A DNA stretch of 7,361 bases from Anaerolineales bacterium (lineage in GTDB: Bacteria; Chloroflexota; Anaerolineae; Anaerolineales; DRMV01), in NCBI GenBank assembly GCA_026991215.1, contig JALXBY010000085.1, positions 1 to 7,361 on the forward strand, written 5' to 3'. Positions 1 to 6,122 of this stretch are shown piece after piece. The translations under genes were made by a program, and so were the position numbers. The notes below the pieces were generated by a model that had not been told where the DNA came from, made no database searches, and saw only the letters and a list, made by a program, of their open reading frames with translations. The stretch's first letter is position 1. Each line of letters begins with the position of its first letter.

Positions 1-1264
1 GGCCCTGCGCCTGGCCCTGGCCCTGGGCGCGGAGGTGGCCGAAGTCTCCTACTTCGCCCGCAAGAATTACTTCTACCCTGACCTGCCCAAGGGGTACCAG
101 ATTTCCCAGTACGACCAGCCTCTGGCCCGGGGCGGCGCGCTGCCCCTGCCCAACGGTCGGCGGGTTCGCATCCGTAAACTTCATTTGGAAGAAGACGCGG
201 GCAAGGCCCGCCGCGAAGGGGGCCGGCGCTACATCGATTTCAACCGCTGCGGCGTGCCCCTGGTGGAACTGGTGACCGAGCCGGACATGCACACGCCCGA
301 AGAGGCCGCCCAGTTCTTGGAGCGCTTACGGCAACTGGTGCGGTGGCTGGACGTCTCCCAGGGGCATATGGAACGTGGGCATATCCGCTGCGACGTCAAC
401 GTCTCGGTGCGGCCCAAGGGCAGTACCGTTCTGGGCGAGAAGACGGAAATCAAAAACGTCAACCTGATCGACCTGATGCGTCCGGCCATCGAACAGGAGA
501 TTCAACGGCAGATTCGGGTGCTGGAGGCCGGTGGCCGGGTGGAAGCCTGGACCCTGGAATGGGACGAGCATGCGCGGGAACTGCGGAAACTCCGGGGCAA
601 GGAAACTGAGGCCGATTACCGCTACTTCCGGGAACCCGACCTGTTGCCCCTGGTCATCGAGCAGGCCTGGCTGGAGGAGGTGGCCGCCCGGCTGCCCGAA
701 CTGCCCTGGGAACGGGAACAGCGCTTCCGGGAGGTGTATGGCCTGCCCGAATACGACGCCCGGCTGCTGACCACCGAGCGGGCCCTCTCGGACTACTTCG
801 AGGCCGCGGTCCGGGCCTACGACGGTCCCCCCAAGGCCGTGGCCAACATGGTCATCAACCACATCCTGCGGTTGATGAACGAGCAACGGCTGACCTGGGA
901 CGACCTGCGGGTGACGCCGGAACGCCTGGCCGAAATCCTGCGGCTGGTGGACCGGGGCGTGATTCACACGAACGCGGCCAAGAAACTCATCCCCCTGGTT
1001 CAAGAGCGGGACCAGGACCCCAGGGCCGTGGTGGAAGCCGAAGGTCTGGCCCAGATGCAAGACACCGCGGCCCTGGAAGCCCTGTGCGCCCGCATCGTGG
1101 AAGCCCATCCCGAAGAGGCGGCCCGGTACCGCGCCGGCAAGAAGGGCCTTTTGGGATGGTTCGTAGGGCAGGTCATGCGGGAGACCCGAGGCCGGGCCAA
1201 CCCCAAGGAGGTGCAGGCCATCCTGCGGCGGCTGTTAGAGGGTGAGGAGGTCCGTAAGCAGTGA
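1..1264 (+). CDS. gatB: Asp/Glu-tRNA amidotransferase subunit B, 5' end missing
   Basis: Subunit B of the GatCAB amidotransferase, a cytoplasmic enzyme that converts Glu-tRNA(Gln) and/or Asp-tRNA(Asn) to the amidated forms. GatB activates the mischarged tRNA with ATP and receives ammonia from GatA. The frame is open from base 2, so about 60 N-terminal residues lie outside the window; 420 residues are visible. The GatB signature ARKNYFYPDLPKGYQISQYD is near fragment residues 19-38. It is followed by HLEEDAGK, a DFNRCGVPLVELVTEPD block, RCDVNVSVRP, EIKN and DYRYF, which make up the catalytic domain to about residue 255. The last roughly 150 residues match the tRNA-binding YqeY-like tail, ending in a GWFVGQVM...RGRANP block typical of GatB. 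The gene ends in TGA just before a strong hairpin. One oddity is a divergent stretch before DYRYF (see findings). The family call is secure; whether the main substrate is Gln- or Asn-tRNA cannot be told here. Confidence 0.96.
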   Translation, partial: ALRLALALGAEVAEVSYFARKNYFYPDLPKGYQISQYDQPLARGGALPLPNGRRVRIRKLHLEEDAGKARREGGRRYIDFNRCGVPLVELVTEPDMHTPEEAAQFLERLRQLVRWLDVSQGHMERGHIRCDVNVSVRPKGSTVLGEKTEIKNVNLIDLMRPAIEQEIQRQIRVLEAGGRVEAWTLEWDEHARELRKLRGKETEADYRYFREPDLLPLVIEQAWLEEVAARLPELPWEREQRFREVYGLPEYDARLLTTERALSDYFEAAVRAYDGPPKAVANMVINHILRLMNEQRLTWDDLRVTPERLAEILRLVDRGVIHTNAAKKLIPLVQERDQDPRAVVEAEGLAQMQDTAALEALCARIVEAHPEEAARYRAGKKGLLGWFVGQVMRETRGRANPKEVQAILRRLLEGEEVRKQ

Positions 1265-1293
1265 TGGAACCCCATTGGTGAATCCCAGAACCA

Positions 1294-1330
1294 AAAAGCG
1301 CGCCCCACGCGAGGGGGCGCGCTTTTGTTT
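1294..1330. terminator. Bidirectional intrinsic terminator between gatB and sod
   Basis: A perfect 13-bp stem (1294-1306 with 1314-1326) has a 7-nt loop. The arm begins AAAAGCGCGCC, so the stem is GC-rich in its upper part and ends in A-U pairs. On the + strand it is followed by T-rich sequence (TTTTGTTT, 1323-1330). On the - strand the A run at 1293-1297 supplies the U tract. It lies 29 bp after the gatB stop and 28 bp before the sod stop, in a tail-to-tail gap, so it plausibly ends transcription from both sides. Confidence 0.9.
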
Positions 1331-1354
1331 GGCGAAAACGGCCTGGCGTCTTGA

Positions 1355-1984
1355 CTACTGCCTGGCCTCCTGGAAGCGGCGGGCCACTTCGGCCCAGTTG
1401 ACCACGTTCCACCAGGCCTCCACGTAGGCCGCCCGGCGGTTCTGGTAGCGCAGGTAGTAGGCGTGTTCCCACACGTCCAGGCCCAGGATGGGGGTGCCGG
1501 TCACGTCCACGTAGCCCCTCATCAGGGGGTTGTCCTGGTTGGGCGTGGAGGTGACGGCCAGGGAGCCGTCGTCCAGCACCACCAGCCAGGCCCAGCCGGA
1601 ACCGAAGCGGCCCAGCGCGGCCTTGGTGAAGGCCTCCCGGAAGGCGGCAAAGGACCCAAACGCGGCGTCGATGGCCTGCCGCAGTTCGCCCTCAGGCTCG
1701 CCGCCGCCCTGGGGCGACATCACCGTCCAGAACAACGAGTGGTTGAAGTGACCGCCGCCGTTGTTCCGCACCGCGGTGCGGATGTCTTCCGGCAGCGCGT
1801 CCAGGTTGCCCAGCAGGTCTTCAAGGGACCGGCCTTCCCATTCGGGGTGCTTGGCCAGCGCCGCGTTCAACTTGTTCACATACCCGGCATGGTGCTTGGT
1901 GTGGTGAATCAACATGGTGCAGGTATCGATATACGGCTCCAAGGCATCGTACCCGTAGGGCAAAGCAGGCAGTTCAAAGGCCAT
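1355..1984 (-). CDS. sodA: Superoxide dismutase, Mn-type (Fe/Mn family)
   Basis: Converts superoxide to oxygen and hydrogen peroxide. The 209-residue length is normal for the Fe/Mn family. The predicted metal ligands are His27, His82 (in NHSLFW), Asp170 and His174 (in DVWEH). Tyr35 is the second-shell tyrosine. Gln150 in the NQD motif and Gly at the position used by iron enzymes for their Gln point to the manganese form, although cambialistic use cannot be excluded. No signal peptide is seen, so it is cytoplasmic. The frame continues 14 codons upstream to an ATG at 2026, but that codon overlaps the -10 box, so it would not lie in the transcript. The ATG at 1984 has an excellent AGGAGGTG site and the usual family N-terminus (LPALPYGYDALEP). 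The gene converges on gatB and diverges from folD. Confidence 0.96.
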   Translation of the reverse strand: MAFELPALPYGYDALEPYIDTCTMLIHHTKHHAGYVNKLNAALAKHPEWEGRSLEDLLGNLDALPEDIRTAVRNNGGGHFNHSLFWTVMSPQGGGEPEGELRQAIDAAFGSFAAFREAFTKAALGRFGSGWAWLVVLDDGSLAVTSTPNQDNPLMRGYVDVTGTPILGLDVWEHAYYLRYQNRRAAYVEAWWNVVNWAEVARRFQEARQ

Positions 1985-1989
1985 TGCGC

Positions 1990-2003
1990 ACCTCCTGAGG
2001 TGA
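1990..2003 (-). promoter_or_regulatory. sod ribosome binding site inside a palindrome
   Basis: Read on the minus strand, this is CACCTCAGGAGGTG: two complementary 6-nt arms around a 2-nt centre, with the right arm being most of the Shine-Dalgarno sequence. GGAGG lies 6-7 nt before the ATG at 1984, which settles the start. In RNA it could fold as a 5-bp stem with a 4-nt loop that hides the site. Confidence 0.6.
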
Positions 2004-2024
2004 AAAGTGACGAATGTCATGCTC

Positions 2025-2030
2025 ATTATA
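2025..2030 (-). promoter_or_regulatory. sod promoter, -10 element
   Basis: A perfect TATAAT on the minus strand, predicting a transcription start near 2018 and a leader of about 34 nt. No good TTGACA-like hexamer sits 16-18 bp upstream (around 2047-2054), so the promoter may need an activator or a different upstream contact. Confidence 0.6.
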
Positions 2031-2068
2031 ACCGGAATCCCCGGCGAAAGGCGAGATTTGTGTCTTTC

Positions 2069-2081
2069 TTATCGCCGATAA
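2069..2081. promoter_or_regulatory. Palindrome between divergent sod and folD promoters, possible operator
   Basis: TTATCG-C-CGATAA is a perfect 6+1+6 inverted repeat. It lies between the two TATAAT boxes, centred about 36 bp upstream of the predicted folD start and about 57 bp upstream of the predicted sod start. It covers the place where the folD -35 element should be. The symmetry fits a dimeric regulator site. I do not recognise it as a known consensus; it differs from the PerR, Fur and MntR boxes I know. Confidence 0.4.
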
Positions 2082-2098
2082 TATGTAAACCTTCCAGG

Positions 2099-2104
2099 TA
2101 TAAT
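2099..2104 (+). promoter_or_regulatory. folD promoter, -10 element
   Basis: A perfect TATAAT, predicting a start near 2111 and a leader of about 27 nt before the folD ATG. The matching -35 position (2076-2081, CGATAA) is poor and falls in the palindrome at 2069-2081. No TG extension precedes the box. Confidence 0.6.
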
Positions 2105-2126
2105 GGCCCTACCGATTTCCCAAGGC

Positions 2127-2131
2127 GGAGG
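2127..2131 (+). promoter_or_regulatory. folD ribosome binding site that decides the start
   Basis: GGAGG ends directly against a first ATG at 2132, too close for initiation there, but lies 6 nt before a second in-frame ATG at 2138. The second ATG is therefore preferred. Confidence 0.75.
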
Positions 2132-2137
2132 ATGTCC

Positions 2138-3031
2138 ATGACCGCGCGTATTCTGGATGGAAAGGCCGTGGCCGCCCGCATCCGGGCCGAAATCCGGCAG
2201 GCGGTGGAGGAACGGCTGCGTTCCGGCCTCCCCAGGCCGGGGCTGGCCACCGTACTGGTCGGGGACAATCCGGCTTCCCAGGTCTACGTACGGATGAAGC
2301 GGCGGGCGTGTGAAGAGGTTGGCTTCGCATCCTTTGGCTACCACCTGCCAGCCACCGCTTCCCAGGAAGAGGTGGAAGCCCTCATCCGGGAATTGAACCA
2401 AAACCCTGAGGTCCACGGCATCCTGGTGCAACTCCCCCTGCCCAAGCACCTGGACGAAGAGCGGATTCTCAGCCTTATCGACCTGCACAAGGACGTGGAC
2501 GGGTTCCACCCCATCAACATCGGTCGGCTGGCCCAAAAGGGCCGCAAGCCCCTGTTCGTGCCCTGCACGCCCGCGGGCGTGATGGTGCTGCTGGAAGAAG
2601 CCGGGGTCAACCTGGACGGCGCGCGGGCCGTGGTCCTGGGCCGGTCCAACATCGTGGGCATGCCCATGGCCCTGCTCCTTATCCGGGCCAACGCCACGGT
2701 GACCGTGTGCCATTCCCATACCCGGAACCTGCCGGAGGAAACCCGTCGGGCCGACATGCTGATTGCCGCGGTGGGTCGGCCCCGTATGGTCAAGGGCGAT
2801 TGGGTCAAGCCCGGCGCGGTGGTCATCGACGTGGGGGTCAACCGGGTGGAGGACCCCACCGCGCCCAAGGGCTACCGCCTGGTGGGGGATGTGGACTTCG
2901 ACGAGGTCAAGGAAGTGGCGGGGGTGCTGACCCCGGTGCCGGGCGGCGTGGGGCCGATGACCATCGCCATGTTGCTCAAGAACACCCTGCGGGCAGCCGA
3001 ACTCGCGGATATGGAGCGGATGTCACTGTGA
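2138..3031 (+). CDS. folD: Bifunctional methylenetetrahydrofolate dehydrogenase/cyclohydrolase
   Basis: Cytoplasmic enzyme that interconverts 5,10-methylene-THF, 5,10-methenyl-THF and 10-formyl-THF with NADP, feeding purine and formyl-Met synthesis. From the ATG at 2138 it has 297 residues, a normal length. Tyr50 and Lys54 (YVRMK), Gln98 (GILVQLPLP) and Asp121 (KDVDGFHP) fall at the same numbers as the catalytic residues of E. coli FolD, which also supports this start. The nucleotide-binding loop is GRSNIVGMP at 168-176, and the folate-site signature TPVPGGVGPMT is at 265-275. The frame is open far upstream (to 1463), but that part is antisense to sod and is not coding. The 3' end overlaps the converging STAND/TPR gene by 9 bp. 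Confidence 0.97.
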   Translation: MTARILDGKAVAARIRAEIRQAVEERLRSGLPRPGLATVLVGDNPASQVYVRMKRRACEEVGFASFGYHLPATASQEEVEALIRELNQNPEVHGILVQLPLPKHLDEERILSLIDLHKDVDGFHPINIGRLAQKGRKPLFVPCTPAGVMVLLEEAGVNLDGARAVVLGRSNIVGMPMALLLIRANATVTVCHSHTRNLPEETRRADMLIAAVGRPRMVKGDWVKPGAVVIDVGVNRVEDPTAPKGYRLVGDVDFDEVKEVAGVLTPVPGGVGPMTIAMLLKNTLRAAELADMERMSL

Positions 3032-3032
3032 C
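3022..3032. other. Palindrome holding two opposed, overlapping stop codons
   Basis: GTCAC-T-GTGAC is a perfect 5+1+5 inverted repeat. The folD TGA is at 3029-3031. The TGA of the minus-strand STAND/TPR gene reads as TCA at 3023-3025 on the + strand, so the two stops are mirror images. The arms are too short, and there is no T tract, for this to act as an intrinsic terminator. Confidence 0.6.
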
Positions 3033-5818
3033 GTCGCTTCCCCCTTGGGCGCGGTTTCGCCCTGGGTCAACGCCTGGCTGACCCGCCGGGCGAACCCGCG
3101 GAGCACGTCCCGCATTTCGGGGCGCAGGGTTTCCAGCAGTTCCAGGTGATACTGCACCATCCGCAGGAAGAAGGGGCTGGGCTTTCTGGGGACCACCTGC
3201 TGCCACAGGGTTTCCGCGGTCTTGAAGTCGCCGGCGGCCAGGGCATAGAGCATCCGGTTCAGGTCCTCCAGCACGCCCTGGCCGCTGTGCTTTTCGGCCA
3301 GGGTGATGGCCTGCCGCAGCGCGTTCTGAGCCTCCTGGGTGCGGCCCATGCGGTACAGCACCAAGCCCAGGGTGTAGTGGTACCAGGGGTTGTTGGGTTC
3401 CTGCTGGAGCGCGCGCTGCACGTCCTTGAGCGCGGCATCGGTCTTGCCCTTGCGGGTCAGAAGCAAGGCCCGCAAAGCCCGCACCCAACCGTAGGGCGGC
3501 TTGAGGCTCAGGGCCTGGTTGAAGTCCCGCAGGGCCTGATCCTGCCGGCCCAGCAACATGAACAGTTCCCCCCGCCGGGCCAGGACCCAGACGAAATCGG
3601 GCTTGCGGCGCAGGGCTTCGGAGAAATCGGCCAGGGCGCGGGAGAAGTAGCCGATCATCTCGTAGGCCAGGCCCCGGTTGGCCCAGGCCCAGGCGTCGTT
3701 GGGGTCGCGCTTGAGCATCTCGTCGAACACTTTGGCGGCTTCGGGGAAGCGGCCCAAACGCAACAGCGTGGTACCCAGGCGGTGGGCCAGCCAGGGCCGG
3801 AACCCCAACCGCTGCCAAGCGGCTTTGTAGTCCTCCAGGGCCTGCAGGTGCTGCCCCTGCAGGCGGTAGACCTCACCCCGCATGGCCAGCGCCCAGGGTC
3901 CCATCTCCGGGTCCTGGGCCGCCTGGTTGAAATCGGCCAGGGCCTGGGGGAATTGTTCCAGGAGCACGTAGGTACACCCTCGCGCGAAGGTGACCCAGGG
4001 CCGCGGGGGACCTTCGGAGAGCATGAGCAGGTCCTTGAGGGCCTGGGCGGGTTCCCGGGCCATGAGGTAGGCCACGGCCCGGCGTTCCCGAATCCAAGTC
4101 CGATGGGGGGCCATCCGCACCGCGGTGTTCAGGTCCTGCAGGGCCTGTTCGTATTCCTCTTGCAGGAAGAGCAGCAAACCCCGGTAGGTCAGGGCCAGCG
4201 CGCGGGTGTTGAGGGAAACGGGTTCCGGCGCGTTGACCACCGTCTGAAGGATGCCCGCGGCCTTTTTGACCTCCCCCTGGTTGAGGGCCAGGTACAGTTC
4301 CAGGAGCTGGCTCCCCCATTTGTGCAGGCTCCAGGATTCGGTGAGCGCGCCCAGGTCCTTCATCATGCGGGCCCAGCGGTAGGCCCAGTCCCAGTCCGCG
4401 TCCAGCGCGGTGAAGAAGCCATCCAGGGCCCGGGCCAGGGCATCGTCCCGGGCCAGGAGCAGGTGGTGATACACCTCCTGCTGGTACAGGGCCTGCCAGA
4501 CCGGGTCCTTCAAGGTGGTGGCGGAAGGCTCCCCCTGGCGGGCCTGCGCGAAGTGTTGAATCAACCGTTCGTTGTAGGTCACGAAGCGGGTGAAGTGGCG
4601 GCTCCTCCAGTAGCGGAGCAGGGCCTGGTGGATTTCCCGATTGAGGAAACCCCGCTCGCCATCGGTGTGGAAGAAGGGCTGCTCCCGCAGCCATGCCCAG
4701 GCCTGTTGGGCCGCCTGTTCCCCCAGCAGCACCGCCAGCACCTGGGGGGTCACCACCTGGGGCAGGGCGGCCATCATCAGGTATTCCCGCTGTTGGGGGG
4801 GCAGCCACTGCATCAACCGGGGCAGCGGCTCACCGGCCAGGGCGCCCAGGTCGCTTTCTTCTTCGGGAAGCGCATGGGCCAGGGCCGCCACCCAGACGGG
4901 CTTCCCCTTGCTGAGGTACATCAAGACCTTCCCCGCCTGCGCGGACTGCACCCCGCGGCGCACCAGCAGGTCCCGGACCTCGTGCTCGGTGAAGGGTTCC
5001 AGCGCGAGCCGGGCCAGGATGCTTTCGTACGGCCCCCAGCGGACCTGGTCCAGGGGTTCGTTGCCGCCCAACACCCAGAGCACGTTGAGGGAGACCGGGC
5101 CGTACACACCTTCGAAGACCTGCAGCAACCAGGGTTCGATGACCTCCACCGCCAGGTGGTAATCGTCGAGGAAGAGCACAACGGGTGTGCTTTCGGCCAC
5201 TTCCAGCAGGTCGTTGAGGAAGGCCCGCGTCAAGTGGGCCAGGGGTTGCATCATCAAGGTCCGCTCCTTGCCCGCGGGGAGTTTGCGGGCAAGGAGGGCC
5301 TGCCGGGTCTGGGGCGCGAGGAGGGGCTGCCCGTATTCCACCAGGCGGTCCAGCAAGGTGCTCAGGGTGCCGGCCCGGGCCTTGGGCAGCCACTGCTCCA
5401 GCAGCATCTCCTCGAAGCGGGGCGTCGCGCCCAGGGGGAAGTCGGCATCGCTGCGCAGGAGCCGCTCCAGCCGGCGGTACACGCGCACCAGGCGCAGGAA
5501 GGTAGGAAAGCGGCCCTCCCCCCGGCCCAGTTGCTGGACCCACGTCTCCATCAGGTCGATGGGGTGGAACGTATGCTGACCATAGGCCCAGGCCGTCAGG
5601 TGGCCCCGGTTTTGGGCGATTTCCCGGAAGCGCTGCATCAGGCGGGTGATGCCAGAACCCGAAGGCCCGGAGACGTGAATCACGAAGCGCTTTCGTTCGT
5701 CTTCGGCCGCGTAGTCCAGGTTCTGGTTGAAAAGATGCAGCGCTTCATCCCGGCCGATGAAGGTGCTCTTCCGGCGGGCTTGTAAGACGTCTTGCAGCAG
5801 GCGGAACGTACCAGGCAT
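3023..5818 (-). CDS. STAND/AAA-like NTPase-domain protein with long TPR solenoid
   Basis: A 931-residue protein of unknown function with no signal peptide or membrane segment seen. Residues 20-27 (FIGRDEAL) are the usual entry to STAND/AAA_16 NTPase domains. A P-loop-like GPSGSGIT follows at 51-58, in which Ile57 replaces the expected Lys. A good Walker B is at 213-219 (VVLFLDD), then a sensor-like LWVLGG at 247-252 and the EPFTEHEV...LL block around 274-285. Residues about 340-405 look like the winged-helix region of STAND proteins. Residues about 503-533 are TPR-like. Nine clear 34-residue TPRs follow (about 540-845), and another degenerate one near 852-880. I see no DNA-binding domain of the MalT/LuxR type at either end. 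The start at 5818 has a weak site (GGTGAGGGG) but fits the FIGRDE distance. It has its own promoter. It may be a protein-binding signalling scaffold; this is inference. Confidence 0.9.
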   Translation of the reverse strand: MPGTFRLLQDVLQARRKSTFIGRDEALHLFNQNLDYAAEDERKRFVIHVSGPSGSGITRLMQRFREIAQNRGHLTAWAYGQHTFHPIDLMETWVQQLGRGEGRFPTFLRLVRVYRRLERLLRSDADFPLGATPRFEEMLLEQWLPKARAGTLSTLLDRLVEYGQPLLAPQTRQALLARKLPAGKERTLMMQPLAHLTRAFLNDLLEVAESTPVVLFLDDYHLAVEVIEPWLLQVFEGVYGPVSLNVLWVLGGNEPLDQVRWGPYESILARLALEPFTEHEVRDLLVRRGVQSAQAGKVLMYLSKGKPVWVAALAHALPEEESDLGALAGEPLPRLMQWLPPQQREYLMMAALPQVVTPQVLAVLLGEQAAQQAWAWLREQPFFHTDGERGFLNREIHQALLRYWRSRHFTRFVTYNERLIQHFAQARQGEPSATTLKDPVWQALYQQEVYHHLLLARDDALARALDGFFTALDADWDWAYRWARMMKDLGALTESWSLHKWGSQLLELYLALNQGEVKKAAGILQTVVNAPEPVSLNTRALALTYRGLLLFLQEEYEQALQDLNTAVRMAPHRTWIRERRAVAYLMAREPAQALKDLLMLSEGPPRPWVTFARGCTYVLLEQFPQALADFNQAAQDPEMGPWALAMRGEVYRLQGQHLQALEDYKAAWQRLGFRPWLAHRLGTTLLRLGRFPEAAKVFDEMLKRDPNDAWAWANRGLAYEMIGYFSRALADFSEALRRKPDFVWVLARRGELFMLLGRQDQALRDFNQALSLKPPYGWVRALRALLLTRKGKTDAALKDVQRALQQEPNNPWYHYTLGLVLYRMGRTQEAQNALRQAITLAEKHSGQGVLEDLNRMLYALAAGDFKTAETLWQQVVPRKPSPFFLRMVQYHLELLETLRPEMRDVLRGFARRVSQALTQGETAPKGEATSQ

Positions 5819-5951
5819 TGCCCCTCACCGTTGCGGAGGATTTGGGAAGCACAACACGGCACCCACAGGAAACCCCATTTCTCTTCATGGTACCAAAACC
5901 CCAGTCCCCCTGTGCCGATGCATCGTTTGTATGCTTCTTTCATTGACTTCT

Positions 5952-5980
5952 CATATACCTGCAGAGGCCCTGCCTGTCAA
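5952..5980 (-). promoter_or_regulatory. Promoter of the STAND/TPR gene
   Basis: On the minus strand there is a perfect TTGACA (5975-5980), a 17-bp spacer and TATATG (5952-5957, four of six matches to TATAAT). The predicted start near 5945 gives a leader of about 126 nt, much longer than those of the other genes here. Confidence 0.65.
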
Positions 5981-6037
5981 CGTAATTTTACTGGGTTGAG
6001 GCGGGGAGAAGCGGGGTTTCGAGGGTCCCCACAGCCC

Positions 6038-6066
6038 TTGTCTCTTCCCCCCTGCAGGCGCATAAT
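6038..6066 (+). promoter_or_regulatory. Promoter of rsfS and probably the following genes
   Basis: TTGTCT (6038-6043, four of six matches to TTGACA), a 17-bp spacer, then CATAAT (6061-6066, five of six matches). The predicted start is near 6073, about 50 nt before the rsfS start codon. Confidence 0.6.
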
Positions 6067-6107
6067 TTAGGCAACCTCGACCGAAGCCCCAGGCGCGAAC
6101 GTCCCCC

Positions 6108-6117
6108 AAAGGAGGTG
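6108..6117 (+). promoter_or_regulatory. rsfS ribosome binding site that supports a TTG start
   Basis: AAAGGAGGTG is a near-perfect complement of the 16S rRNA tail. GGAGG ends 7 nt before the TTG at 6123. No ATG or GTG lies at that distance in this frame, so TTG is taken as the start. Confidence 0.85.
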
Positions 6118-6122
6118 CACGG

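Larger units (their letters stand above)
5819..6122. other. Divergent intergenic region, 304 bp without a gene
   Basis: Noticeably more A+T-rich than the flanking genes. It holds back-to-back promoters: one reading left into the STAND/TPR gene (5952-5980) and one reading right into rsfS (6038-6066). The STAND/TPR leader is about 126 nt long and contains a perfect 10-bp palindrome, CGATGCATCG (5916-5925). I see no convincing RNA gene, riboswitch or intrinsic terminator in it. Confidence 0.8.

Noticed and set aside
1262..1274. A TGGAACCCC word shared by the ends of gatB and talC (also near 7202-7210)
   Set aside because: Only 9 nt in GC-rich sequence, with no further similarity around it, so not evidence for a repeat element.
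1985..2026. A 14-residue N-terminal extension of the superoxide dismutase
   Set aside because: Its ATG overlaps the TATAAT box, so it is not in the mRNA, and the extension is not seen in the family.
1463..2137. A 225-codon upstream extension of the folD frame
   Set aside because: It lies antisense to sod in codon register and upstream of the folD -10 box. The catalytic residue numbering matches E. coli FolD only from the ATG at 2138.
3046..3083. Small hairpins (GGGCG/CGCCC and GGGTCA/TGACCC) downstream of folD as a terminator
   Set aside because: Short stems inside the 3' coding part of the STAND/TPR gene with no following T run.
3146..5785. An 879-codon open frame on the + strand, antisense to the STAND/TPR gene
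   Set aside because: It is exactly in codon register with the sense gene and stays open because GC-rich codon use avoids TTA, CTA and TCA. Its product is rich in His, Gln, Gly and Pro, the complements of common sense codons, and has no domain.
5680..5943. A minus-strand 87-codon frame starting almost at the predicted transcription start of the STAND/TPR gene, which would be a leaderless leader peptide
   Set aside because: It has no ribosome binding site, the second half overlaps the STAND/TPR gene out of frame, and the Cys/Trp-rich product resembles no family. It is probably chance.
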